From positions 1 through 9,673 of the forward strand of contig JACCZI010000240.1 of NCBI GenBank assembly GCA_013696015.1: DNA of 9,673 bases. Direction: 5' to 3'. Positions 1 through 6,518 of the stretch are shown here, piece after piece. Both the position numbers and the translations under genes were made by a program. The stretch comes from Nocardioidaceae bacterium (GTDB taxonomy: Bacteria > Actinomycetota > Actinomycetes > Propionibacteriales > Nocardioidaceae). The notes under the pieces were generated by a model, which was given only the letters and a program-made list of their open reading frames with translations, did no database searches and was not told where the DNA came from. How positions within the stretch are numbered: the stretch's first letter is position 1; each line of letters opens with the position of its first letter.

Positions 1-48
1 GGTCGGCTCGGTGGTCGGCTCGGTGGTCGGCTCGGTAGTCGGATCGTT
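1..48. repeat. 12-bp tandem repeat encoding PTTE units
   Basis: The 12-mer GGTCGGCTCGGT occurs three times exactly at 1-12, 13-24 and 25-36, followed by a diverged copy (AGTCGGATCGTT) at 37-48. On the minus strand it encodes repeated Thr-Glu-Pro-Thr within the tail of the truncated kinase frame. The array reaches the window edge, so its full copy number is unknown. Confidence 0.85.
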
Positions 49-222
49 CGACCTGGTGGGGCTGGCGGTCGGTCGCGTCGGAGCTCGAGCCTCGCTCGGT
101 GGCGGCAGCTTCACCGCGACCCGACGGCGGAGCACCGTATCGGTGCCCTCGTACACCTGATCCATGCCTCCGGTGGCGATGTGCCGGTCGAGGCGGTAGC
201 GGCCGCCCAGCACCGTACTCAT
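1..222 (-). pseudogene. pknA: PknA-type Ser/Thr kinase, N-lobe start joined to Pro/Thr-rich tail (catalytic domain missing; runs off edge)
   Basis: The frame opens with ATG at 222, overlapping the pbpA stop by 4 bp, and is open for 74 codons to position 1. Residues 1-39 match the start of actinobacterial PknA: GGRYRLDRHIATGGM, then VAVKL, where K38 is the beta-3 lysine that contacts ATP. From residue 40 the frame is not kinase-like: PPPSEARAPTRPTASPT, then repeated PTTE units. The C-helix, HRD, DFG and APE regions and the transmembrane segment that should follow are absent. Tails rich in Pro and Thr normally lie far downstream in these kinases, after the membrane segment. The glycine-rich loop also reads GGMD where PknA has GGMG. 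I read this as a large in-frame internal deletion. An assembly collapse near a repetitive edge is the main alternative, and an edge-spanning chimera cannot be excluded. Neither alternative frame after K38 restores kinase sequence. Identity as pknA rests on position next to pbpA and on the N-terminal match. Confidence 0.7.
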
Positions 223-1694
223 CGGGAGATCACCGACTCCATCATTGCCTTCGCGATGGGGCCGGCCAACCCACCGCCGGACACATCGGTGCGGGCGACC
301 CCGGTGGCGTCCTGCACAAACACGGCGACGGCGACCTGCGGGTTGTCGGCTGGCGCGAACGACACGAACCACGCGTACGGCTTGCGCTCGGCCGACGACT
401 GGGCGGTGCCGGTCTTGGCCGCCACCGGCACACCGGGGATCGCGGCTGAGCCGGCTGTGCCGTCGGTGACCACGGTCTCCATCATCTGCGTCAGCTCGGC
501 CGCCACGTCGGACGACACCGCCTCGTGGAGGCGTTCGGGCGAGGTGGCCTCGAGCACGTCGAGATCCGGGCCGCGGACCTCGGAGACGACGTACGGCCTC
601 ATCACCGTGCCGTTGTTGGCGATGCCGGCCGCGACCATGGCCATCTGCAGCGGGCTGGCGGCCACGTCGAACTGCCCGATCGCGCTCAGCGAGGTCTGCG
701 GTTCGTCGAGCGGGTCAGCGTCGGGCGCAGTGAACTGGCTGACGGCGGCAGGCAGATCGCGGATGACGTCGCTGTCGCCGAAGCCGAACGCGTCGGCCTG
801 ATCGCGTAACGCCGCCTCGCCCAGGTCGCGGCCTATGTCACCGAACGCCACATTGCACGACACCGCCAAGGCCTGGGTCAACGTGATCCGCTCGGCGCCA
901 CAGCTGTCCCCACTCTGGTTGCGCAGCGTGTACGAGATGCCCTTGAACGTCAGCGCCGCGCTGCCGTTGACCATGGTGTCCGGCTCGTAGCCGTTGGACA
1001 GCGCGGCCGCCGCCGTCACCAGCTTGAAGGTGGAACCCGGTGGGTAGATCTCCTCTCGGCTGCGGTCGCGCAGCGGCTGGCCAGGGTCGTCGTTCAGGTT
1101 CTGCCACGCCTTCTCGGCCTCGTCGGGGTCGTGGCTGGCCAGCCGGTTCGGGTCGTAGCCCGGGACACTCACCATCGCCAGGATCTCGCCCGTGTTCGGG
1201 TCGAGCGCCACTGCGGCACCGGTGGTGTTGCCGGCCAGGTTGGTCAGCCCCTCGTACGCCGCCCGCTGGGCGCGAGGGTCGATGGTCAGCAGCACGCTGC
1301 CGCCGGTGGGCTGCTCGCTGCCGACCAGGTCGATGACGCGGTTGACGAAGAGACGCGGGTCGCTGCCGGAGAGGACGCCGTTCTCACTCTGCTCCAGGTC
1401 CCGGGCGCCGTAGATGTAGGAGTAGTAGCCGGTGAGGTGCGCGTAGAGCTCCGGCTGCGTGTATGTCCGCTGGTACTCGAACTCGTCGTCGCTCGGGTCG
1501 CTGCGGGCGACGGAGTCGTTGGCGACCAGGATCGGGCCGCGCTCGCGGGAGAACTCGGCGTTGAGCACCCGGCGGTTGTCGTTGCGCGCGTTCAGCTCGT
1601 CGGCATTGAGGAACTGCACGTAGTTGGCGTTGACCATCAACGCCAAGAACATCACCAAGCAGCCGATCGCCATGATCCGGATCGGACGGTTCAT
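219..1694 (-). CDS. pbpA: Class B penicillin-binding protein PbpA (peptidoglycan transpeptidase)
   Basis: A 491-residue D,D-transpeptidase that cross-links peptidoglycan stem peptides, anchored in the cytoplasmic membrane with its catalytic domain outside. One membrane segment lies at about residues 6-26. An N-terminal dimerisation/pedestal region follows to about 130, then the transpeptidase domain. All three penicillin-binding motifs are present: STFK at 221-224 (nucleophile S221), SCN at 279-281 and KTG at 427-429. Length matches mycobacterial PbpA. C265 and C280 flank the active-site region and could form a disulfide (inference). The ATG at 1694 overlaps the rodA stop by 4 bp (ATGA), and the stop overlaps the next kinase start in the same way, so translation is probably coupled. 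RodA and PbpA should act as a SEDS-class B PBP pair in sidewall or septal synthesis, under control of the kinases encoded in the same operon. Confidence 0.96.
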   Translation of the reverse strand: MNRPIRIMAIGCLVMFLALMVNANYVQFLNADELNARNDNRRVLNAEFSRERGPILVANDSVARSDPSDDEFEYQRTYTQPELYAHLTGYYSYIYGARDLEQSENGVLSGSDPRLFVNRVIDLVGSEQPTGGSVLLTIDPRAQRAAYEGLTNLAGNTTGAAVALDPNTGEILAMVSVPGYDPNRLASHDPDEAEKAWQNLNDDPGQPLRDRSREEIYPPGSTFKLVTAAAALSNGYEPDTMVNGSAALTFKGISYTLRNQSGDSCGAERITLTQALAVSCNVAFGDIGRDLGEAALRDQADAFGFGDSDVIRDLPAAVSQFTAPDADPLDEPQTSLSAIGQFDVAASPLQMAMVAAGIANNGTVMRPYVVSEVRGPDLDVLEATSPERLHEAVSSDVAAELTQMMETVVTDGTAGSAAIPGVPVAAKTGTAQSSAERKPYAWFVSFAPADNPQVAVAVFVQDATGVARTDVSGGGLAGPIAKAMMESVISR

Positions 1695-3070
1695 CGCATC
1701 CTCACCACCTGGGTGGCATCGTCAGACTCCAAGGGACGGACCTCCGGTGCCGGTCGCCTCGTCTGGTCACTGATCCGCATCAGCAGCGCGATGATGGCCC
1801 AGTTGGCGACCAGCGAGGAGCCGCCGTACGACAGGAACGGTGTCGTCAAGCCGGTCAGCGGAATGAGCCGCGTGACGCCGCCGACGACCACGAAGACCTG
1901 CAGGGCGAAGGAGACCGCCAGCCCGGTGGCGACCAGCTTGCCGAACGTGTCTCGACAGACCAGGGCGGTTCGCAGGCCTCGCTCCACCACCAACGCATAG
2001 ACGACGATGATCGCCATCAGTCCCGCCAGGCCCAGCTCCTCGCCGAGCGAGGCGGCGATAAAGTCGGAGTACGAGTACGGCGTCATGACCGGGTCGCCTT
2101 GGCCGAGACCGCGACCGAGCAGACCGCCATGGGCCATCCCGTACTGGCCCTGGATGATCTGGAAGTAGTCATCGGTGTCGCTGAACGGGTCGAGCCACCC
2201 CTGCACCCGAAGCTGCACATGGTCGAAGGTGAGATAGCTGAAGTAGGCGCCCGCGGCGAAGAGCAGTCCCCCGACCACCAACCAGCCGGCTCGCTCCGTG
2301 GCGACATAGAGCAGCACGAGAAACAGACCGAAGAACAGCAGCGACGAGCCGAGGTCGCGTTGGAACACCAGCACCCCGAGGCTGAGCAGCCAGGCGACCA
2401 GGATCGGACCCAGGTCACGGCCCCGCGGCAGGTCGATGCCGATGAAACGACGTCCCGCCAGGGCGAGCGGCTCTCGCTTGACCACGAGGTAACCGGCGAA
2501 GAAGATGACCAGGCACAGCTTGGCGATCTCACCGGGCTGGAAGCTCAACGGGCCCAGCGAGACCCAGATCCGTGCGCCGTTGACTTCGACACCAAGAACC
2601 GGCAGCAGCGGCAGGAGCAGCAACACGATCGCGACGAGGCCGAAGGTGTACGTGTACGTCTGCAGGCGGCGGTGGTCGCGCACGATGAACAAAACGGCTA
2701 CGAAACCCGCAACGCCGATGGCCGTCCAGGTCAGCTGCGGTCCTGCGAACGGCCCGACAGACTGACCACGGTCGGCCAGGCCGAAGTCGATGCGGTAGAT
2801 CATCGCCAGGCCGAGACCGTTGAGCGCAATGACGAGCGGTAGCAGGACCGGGTCGGCGTACGGCGCGAGCCAGCGCACCACGGCGTGGGTCAGCAGAGCC
2901 AGCAGCGCGAGCCCGCCGCCGAAGGTATAGACGTCAGCCGGGACGTCGCCCGAGACCCCGAGACCCACGCCGACGTAGGCACCCAGCCCGACAGCCAGCG
3001 CCAGCACCACCAGGTACAGCTCGGCCCCCCGGCGTTTTCGCGGGACGAAGCCTGCGCCCAGGGCGCTCAC
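1691..3070 (-). CDS. rodA: SEDS-family peptidoglycan glycosyltransferase RodA
   Basis: A 459-residue polytopic membrane protein that polymerises lipid II into glycan strands, working with a class B PBP. SEDS signatures are visible. NGARIWVSLGPLSFQPGEIAKL-type sequence lies around residues 164-185. QRDLGSSLLF at 237-246 holds the catalytic Asp (D239). The hallmark RLIPLTGLTTPFLSYGGSS lies at 401-419. About ten or more hydrophobic segments are apparent, and the C-terminal 30 residues are polar and cytoplasmic. The start is GTG at 3070, overlapping the pstP stop by 4 bp (GTGA). No other start gives a better N-terminus: MSALGAGFVPRKRRG is a typical basic lead into the first membrane helix. The product could equally be called FtsW-like by homology alone. 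Its place between pstP and pbpA is what favours rodA. Confidence 0.95.
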   Translation of the reverse strand: MSALGAGFVPRKRRGAELYLVVLALAVGLGAYVGVGLGVSGDVPADVYTFGGGLALLALLTHAVVRWLAPYADPVLLPLVIALNGLGLAMIYRIDFGLADRGQSVGPFAGPQLTWTAIGVAGFVAVLFIVRDHRRLQTYTYTFGLVAIVLLLLPLLPVLGVEVNGARIWVSLGPLSFQPGEIAKLCLVIFFAGYLVVKREPLALAGRRFIGIDLPRGRDLGPILVAWLLSLGVLVFQRDLGSSLLFFGLFLVLLYVATERAGWLVVGGLLFAAGAYFSYLTFDHVQLRVQGWLDPFSDTDDYFQIIQGQYGMAHGGLLGRGLGQGDPVMTPYSYSDFIAASLGEELGLAGLMAIIVVYALVVERGLRTALVCRDTFGKLVATGLAVSFALQVFVVVGGVTRLIPLTGLTTPFLSYGGSSLVANWAIIALLMRISDQTRRPAPEVRPLESDDATQVVRMR

Positions 3071-4419
3071 CGCTGCTGACCCTGCCGGTCGCGGTTGCGC
3101 CGCCGCTCGCCCTGCCGTTGGCTCGGGTCGTCACTCGGGGTCGGGCTGGTTGACGGCTCGTCGGTTGGCGTAGCAACGCCCTCGCAGGGCCTGATGCCCG
3201 CCAGGCAGTCCTTCGCTAGTTGTTGTAACGCTGCGACCTTGTCCTCGGCGTCGGCGAGGCTGTCCGCCTCGATGCCTGCCTGGAGCTCCTCACGCTGGAA
3301 GATCGGAATGTCGTCCAGCAGCAGCGGGTACTCCTCGTGCAGCGAGTTGAGGTCGAGGCCCGGCAGGTCCTGATCCAAGCCGCGGTAGATGGCGACGCTG
3401 CCGTTGGCAGCGCCGACGTAGTACTGACTCTGGCTCCACTGGTAGGCGATCACGGCGCCGGTCGCGAGCACGGTGAGGGCCAGCAGCACCGCAAGGACGA
3501 GGCGCAGGCCCCCGAACCGGCGAGGTGCCCGCGGTGCGTAGCGCAGCTCCTCGAGGTCGCGGTCCGATGCACCGCCGGTGCCCTCGTCGTCGTCGACGAC
3601 CACCGCGGGCTGCGTCGCGGTGTCAGCCAGCCCACCGCCCGGCCGGGCCTGCTCGGCCGCGGCCCCCACCAGCATCGGCTGGCTTTGTCCGGCCGGAGCG
3701 TCGCCTTCGACCGCCTCGGCGACCAGTGCGGTGACGTTGTCGCTGCTCCGCGCGTCGAGCGCCGCCTGGACGAGCTCGACCGCGGCGGCGTCCACCGTCT
3801 CCGCGCCGAGGTGGGTGGCGAGCTCGCTGTCGTCGAGGAATCCGCTGATCCCGTCGCTGCACAGCAGTAGCCGGTCGCCCGGCTGCAGGCTGAGGATCTC
3901 CAGGTCGGGCTCGATGACTCCCCGACCGTCGAGCGCCTGCAGGATCAGCGAGCGGTGCGGATGGGTCTTGGCCTCCTCATCACTGATCTTGCCTTCGTCG
4001 ACCAGGCCCTGCACCAAGGTCTGGTCGTGCGTCAGCAGGCTGAGCTCGCCCTGCCGCAGCAGGTACGCCCGCGAGTCCCCGACGTGGGCCAGGCCGACTC
4101 GGTCCCCGTCGGCGAGCACGACGGTCAGCGTGGTGCCCATGCCTTCGACGGACGGATCGGCCCGAACCACCTCGGCAAGCCGGTCGTTCGCACGTTGCAC
4201 AGCACCCGCGAGCACCTCGAGCAGGTCGTCGGGCGGCGTGCCGGTGTCGATACGGCGGACCGTCTCGACCGCCACCGAGGAGGCCAGATCACCGGCGGCG
4301 GCACCACCCATCCCATCGGCGACTACGAGCAACCGGGGGCTGGCATACCCGGAGTCCTGGTTGTTGCGACGGACCCGGCCAGGGTCGGAGAAGGCGGCGT
4401 AGCGCAGGTGCATCGACAT
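3067..4419 (-). CDS. pstP: PP2C-type Ser/Thr protein phosphatase PstP, membrane-anchored
   Basis: A 450-residue phosphatase that reverses PknA/PknB phosphorylation. The PPM/PP2C catalytic domain spans about residues 1-238. Metal- and phosphate-binding motifs are intact: RRNNQD at 17-22, VVADGMGG at 32-39 (D35), HVGDSRAY at 112-119, LLLCSDGISGF at 184-194 (D189) and SSDNVTALV at 225-233 (D227). A linker leads to one membrane helix at about 305-326 and an extracytoplasmic domain of about 120 residues with two cysteines (C405, C412). The tail is rich in Ser/Thr/Pro and then very basic (RQGERRRNRDRQGQQR). ATG at 4419 lies 7 nt after the fhaB stop, with GGAAG about 10 nt upstream. A second in-frame ATG two codons later is possible. 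The stop overlaps the rodA start. Confidence 0.95.
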   Translation of the reverse strand: MSMHLRYAAFSDPGRVRRNNQDSGYASPRLLVVADGMGGAAAGDLASSVAVETVRRIDTGTPPDDLLEVLAGAVQRANDRLAEVVRADPSVEGMGTTLTVVLADGDRVGLAHVGDSRAYLLRQGELSLLTHDQTLVQGLVDEGKISDEEAKTHPHRSLILQALDGRGVIEPDLEILSLQPGDRLLLCSDGISGFLDDSELATHLGAETVDAAAVELVQAALDARSSDNVTALVAEAVEGDAPAGQSQPMLVGAAAEQARPGGGLADTATQPAVVVDDDEGTGGASDRDLEELRYAPRAPRRFGGLRLVLAVLLALTVLATGAVIAYQWSQSQYYVGAANGSVAIYRGLDQDLPGLDLNSLHEEYPLLLDDIPIFQREELQAGIEADSLADAEDKVAALQQLAKDCLAGIRPCEGVATPTDEPSTSPTPSDDPSQRQGERRRNRDRQGQQR

Positions 4420-4426
4420 CGAGCAG

Positions 4427-4894
4427 CTACTTCCGCAGCTCGACGACGGTCTTGCCCACGCGTACCGGGGTACCGACCGTGAGTGGCATCGGCGAGGTGA
4501 CGCGCTGGCTGCCGAGGTAGGTGCCGTTGGTCGAGCCGAGGTCCTCGACGAACCACTGCTCGCCGTTGGTCGCGATACGCGCGTGGCGGGTCGACACGTA
4601 GTCGTCGTCGAGCCGAAGCGCCGCGTCGCTGCCCCGTCCGATCAGGATGGGCCGACCGTCCAGCGGCACCGTCTGGCCGGCGTTGGGGCCCTCGGTGACC
4701 TCGACGCTGCGGGGCGATCCGCGAGGTTCCCGTCCCGGCTTGGGTTGCTTGGCTGCCTTGGGCTGCCTGGTCTTCGTCGAGTCGACCCGGGCGCCGAAGA
4801 TGTCGGAACGGATCACCGAGACGGCCGAGAGCACGAACAACCAGAGCACGGCGAGGAAGCCGAGCTTGATCAGCGTCAGGGTCAGCTCGGACAC
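4427..4894 (-). CDS. fhaB: FhaB (FipA), membrane-anchored FHA-domain protein
   Basis: A 155-residue protein with a single N-terminal membrane helix (about residues 11-28), a short basic, Pro/Lys-rich cytoplasmic linker, and a C-terminal FHA domain (about 66-153) that binds phosphothreonine peptides. The conserved FHA residues are present: ILIGRGS with R87, STRH with S101 and H104, and DLGSTNGTYL with N123. In mycobacteria the homologue links PknA/PknB signalling to cell-division and cell-wall proteins. The TKT cluster at 40-42 could be a phosphoacceptor (inference). It starts at GTG 4894, directly abutting the fhaA stop with no intervening base, so it is probably translated by coupling. The pstP start follows its stop after 7 nt. 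Confidence 0.94.
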   Translation of the reverse strand: MSELTLTLIKLGFLAVLWLFVLSAVSVIRSDIFGARVDSTKTRQPKAAKQPKPGREPRGSPRSVEVTEGPNAGQTVPLDGRPILIGRGSDAALRLDDDYVSTRHARIATNGEQWFVEDLGSTNGTYLGSQRVTSPMPLTVGTPVRVGKTVVELRK

Positions 4895-5629
4895 TCAGGA
4901 CACCCCGATGCCATCAGTGAGGTGCGGATTGCGTACCACCAACGTGGTGCTGCCGATGTGGATCCGCGACCCATCACGCAGCAGCGCCTCCTGGACCTTG
5001 CGGCCGTCGACGGAGGTGCCGTTGGTGGAGCCGAGGTCCACTGCGCTGACGCTGATCTGGTCGCCGTTGACGTCCACGCGGATCTCGACGTGGCGTCGGG
5101 AGATCCCGGGGTCGTTGATCCGCAGGTCGGCCTCACTGCCCCGACCGACGACGACGCCGGGCGGCTCGAGTGGGTGCCGCATCCCGTTGACCTCCAACAG
5201 CACCGGTGCCCCGCGTATGGCGGTCTCGGTCATCCGCTGGCCCGGCGCCGGCGTCACGCTGGCGTTGGCCTGACCGCTGACCCGAAACCGGCCTGTCGAC
5301 AGTCCCTCCTGCCGGACGAAGTTGATCATCAGCGGCCCGGCGAGCGTGTAGCGCTGTTCGGCCACATGTGACCGGACCATCTCGGCGAGCTCGTCGGCCA
5401 GGGTCTGTCCGTACGGTGCCAGCCGATCGTAGTCGACCGCCGAGAGCTCGACGGTGAAGCTGTTGGGGGCGAGCTGTCGGTCGCGGGAAAGGATCTGGAC
5501 CGAGTTGTCGATGTCGCGCTGCAGCGCCGCGGCGATCTCCACCGGCTGGACCGCACTGCGGAACGCTCGCGCGAACGCCCCGGTGACGGCGTGCTCCAGC
5601 CGCTGCTCGAAGCGGTGCAGCACCCCCAC
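4895..5629 (-). CDS. fhaA: FhaA, DUF3662 plus FHA-domain protein
   Basis: A 244-residue cytoplasmic regulator, first gene of the operon. Residues 1-120 form the N-terminal DUF3662 domain typical of FhaA (RFEQRLEHAVTGAFARAF at the start). A short linker follows, then an FHA domain at about 142-235 with R163 (VVGRGS), S177/H180 (ISRRH) and N203 (DLGSTNGT). The homologue in mycobacteria binds phosphorylated MviN pseudokinase and restrains peptidoglycan synthesis. I chose the GTG at 5629 because a near-perfect Shine-Dalgarno (AAGGAGGT) sits 6 nt upstream and the DUF3662 domain begins there. The reading frame stays open to 5779, but that extension would run into the tRNA gene and has no family resemblance. 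The protein is far shorter than mycobacterial FhaA, lacking its long Pro/Gln-rich linker. Confidence 0.94.
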   Translation of the reverse strand: MGVLHRFEQRLEHAVTGAFARAFRSAVQPVEIAAALQRDIDNSVQILSRDRQLAPNSFTVELSAVDYDRLAPYGQTLADELAEMVRSHVAEQRYTLAGPLMINFVRQEGLSTGRFRVSGQANASVTPAPGQRMTETAIRGAPVLLEVNGMRHPLEPPGVVVGRGSEADLRINDPGISRRHVEIRVDVNGDQISVSAVDLGSTNGTSVDGRKVQEALLRDGSRIHIGSTTLVVRNPHLTDGIGVS

Positions 5630-5635
5630 GGACGG

Positions 5636-5643
5636 ACCTCCTT
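5636..5643 (-). promoter_or_regulatory. Strong Shine-Dalgarno deciding the fhaA start
   Basis: On the minus strand the sequence reads AAGGAGGT, an almost complete complement of the 16S anti-SD, 6 nt before GTG 5629. This fixes the fhaA start at 5629 rather than further upstream. Confidence 0.9.
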
Positions 5644-5660
5644 CCGCAGCGGGCAACAAA

Positions 5661-5685
5661 CCTGCCCTGGATCGTATCGGGCAGG
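5661..5685 (-). promoter_or_regulatory. Putative fhaA operon promoter with overlapping palindrome
   Basis: A perfect 7-bp inverted repeat, CCTGCCC (5661-5667) and GGGCAGG (5679-5685), encloses an 11-nt loop. The loop contains TACGAT on the minus strand (5676-5671), a plausible sigma-70-type -10 box. A start near 5664 would leave a leader of about 35 nt before GTG 5629. I see no good -35 hexamer. The palindrome could be an operator over the -10 or a hairpin in the leader. The promoter call is inference from position and hexamer likeness. Confidence 0.4.
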
Positions 5686-5727
5686 CCTGAGGGCACCCTG
5701 CGACCGAAGCCGTATGGAGACGCTGCG

Positions 5728-5736
5728 TGTTACGCT
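5728..5736 (+). promoter_or_regulatory. Putative extended -10 box for the tRNA-Leu gene
   Basis: TGTTACGCT at 5728-5736 fits an extended -10 (TGn followed by TACGCT), 13 nt before the mature tRNA 5' end. No convincing -35 box lies at the expected spacing. The region is divergent with the fhaA promoter. Confidence 0.35.
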
Positions 5737-5749
5737 GCCTGCCGCTCAC

Positions 5750-5833
5750 GCGCGAGTGGCGGAATAGGCAGACGCGCACGGTTCAGGTCCGTGTGCCCGA
5801 AAGGGTGTGGGGGTTCAACTCCCCCCTCGCGCA
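5750..5833 (+). tRNA. tRNA-Leu (anticodon CAG)
   Basis: The 7-bp acceptor stem pairs GCGCGAG (5750-5756) with CTCGCGC (5826-5832), with discriminator A at 5833. The anticodon arm CACGG-TTCAGGT-CCGTG places CAG at 5784-5786, which decodes CUG, the dominant leucine codon in high-GC genomes. A long variable arm (GTGCCCGAAAGGGTGT region) marks it as a class II tRNA. The T arm reads GGGGG-TTCAACT-CCCCC. CCA is not encoded: the genome continues CAC. It is transcribed away from the fhaA operon. A tRNA-Leu beside fhaA is, to my recollection, a common actinobacterial arrangement. Its 3' end adjoins gene debris, as is common where mobile DNA has integrated. Confidence 0.96.
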
Positions 5834-5855
5834 CACCGGTTGCAGGACCATTCAT

Positions 5856-6248
5856 GCGGACGACCGCGGTGTCTGGGTAGCCGACTACGACGAACCGGAC
5901 CCGGTGCCGCCGCCGTTCACCACAATCGGATGGCGGCTGGTCCACCTTGCGGACTGCAAGGTGATCTACCACGAGTGGGCTTCGGGCCACGCCGGCTCAC
6001 CTTCCCCGACCTGCCGGGGCCGACGTCGGTCGCGGAGGCCGTTTCCTGCTCCGTGAGGGGCACGCCCTTCTGCATGCAGACCTCGGGGCGCTGGACGAAG
6101 CGGACCTGGACACGCCACGGCTGACGAACTGGGGCGAAGAGTGGCCGACTGGCGCATTTTCTGGACCATGATCGACCACGACGCCCATCACGGCGGGGAG
6201 ATTGGATGCCGTCGTGACCTGTACCGCGAGACCGGCGCCGGCCGCTAG
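5856..6248 (+). pseudogene. DinB/DUF664-family protein, 5'-truncated with three frameshifts
   Basis: Joining three frames gives a recognisable C-terminal two-thirds of a DinB-superfamily enzyme (putative metal- and thiol-dependent transferase fold). Segment 1 (to about 5980) reads DPVPPPFTTIGWRLVHLADC. Segment 2 (5981-6046) reads GPRRLTFPDLPGPTSVAEAV. Segment 3 (6049-6149) reads LLREGHALLHADLGALDEAD and on to LTNWGEEWP. Segment 4 (6150-6248) reads WRIFWTMIDHDAHHGGEIGC and ends at TAG 6246-6248. The family's His motif (HDAHH) is preserved. Each junction (near 5980, 6047 and 6149) is repaired by adding one base, plausibly a lost C. The N-terminal 50 or so residues expected of the family are missing, and the tRNA gene ends about 22 bp upstream. 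I call it a pseudogene. Sequencing errors could explain the frameshifts but not the missing 5' end. Confidence 0.75.
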
Positions 6249-6272
6249 CGCACGACTGGCGCTCACGGAACG

Positions 6273-6419
6273 TTACTCGCTTTTGTCCTCGATTTCCCAG
6301 GCGTGGTCGAGCACGTGCCAAGCGAACCGGCGCAGGGCATAACGCGGAGGCCACGCCGCATCGGGCGCTCCGGCCCTGAGCGCGGCGGACAAACCATGAC
6401 GGCCGAGCCGGAGGCACAC
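6273..6419 (-). pseudogene. C-terminal remnant of a second DinB-like protein
   Basis: A minus-strand frame ending in TAA at 6275-6273 encodes RYALRRFAWHVLDHAWEIED and then KSE. The paired histidines in WHVLDH and the HAWEIED ending resemble the C-terminus of actinobacterial DinB-family proteins. Upstream the frame reads LSAALRAGAPDAAWPP and remains open only to 6461, where a TGA precedes it. A GTG at 6419 would give just 48 residues, far below the usual 150 or more. It converges with the plus-strand DinB pseudogene, and its 5' end overlaps the start of the zinc-finger gene. It is most likely a truncated gene. The family assignment rests on a short stretch recognised by eye, so confidence is moderate. 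Confidence 0.45.
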
Positions 6420-6454
6420 ACGCCCGACGGCTGCGAGGACTGCCTGGTGACCGG

Positions 6455-6518
6455 CGAGGAGTCACAGCAGCCCACATGTCCGCACTCGGTGCACTTGCGC
6501 AGGTGGACCCACCTGCTC
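6455..6518. other. 64-bp in-place inversion inside the zinc-finger gene
   Basis: Reading this segment in reverse complement joins ACC GG to G AGC AGG TGG on the left and GAC TCC TCG to CCC AAC TTG on the right, giving VTGSRWVH and CCDSSPNLHA with the correct frame at both joins. Imperfect inverted repeats flank the breakpoints (GGCGAGGAG at 6453-6461 and the complement of CTGCTCCCC at 6513-6521, 7 of 9 matching). That pairing is offset by one base from the centre required for exact frame restoration. No recombinase gene is in the window. Confidence 0.75.
6499..6516. repeat. Perfect 8-bp inverted repeat with 2-nt loop
   Basis: GCAGGTGG (6499-6506), AC, CCACCTGC (6509-6516). It lies at the right end of the inverted segment. 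In the ancestral orientation it encodes the conserved SRWVHLR stretch, so it may be coincidental to coding, yet it is the strongest hairpin at a breakpoint and could have favoured a template switch. Confidence 0.8.

Noticed and set aside
1131..2000. 289-codon plus-strand frame opposite pbpA and rodA
   Set aside because: It is antisense to two clear genes, with no recognisable motif. High GC content makes such long spurious frames common.
3578..4402. 274-codon plus-strand frame opposite pstP
   Set aside because: Ser/Arg/Pro-rich shadow of pstP with no domain signature.
5630..5779. Longer fhaA frame starting at 5779 (50 extra residues)
   Set aside because: It runs into the tRNA-Leu gene and lacks FhaA-like sequence, and a near-perfect ribosome site precedes GTG 5629.
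6499..6516. Hairpin as an intrinsic terminator
   Set aside because: It has a two-base loop and no T-run on either strand, and it lies within coding sequence.
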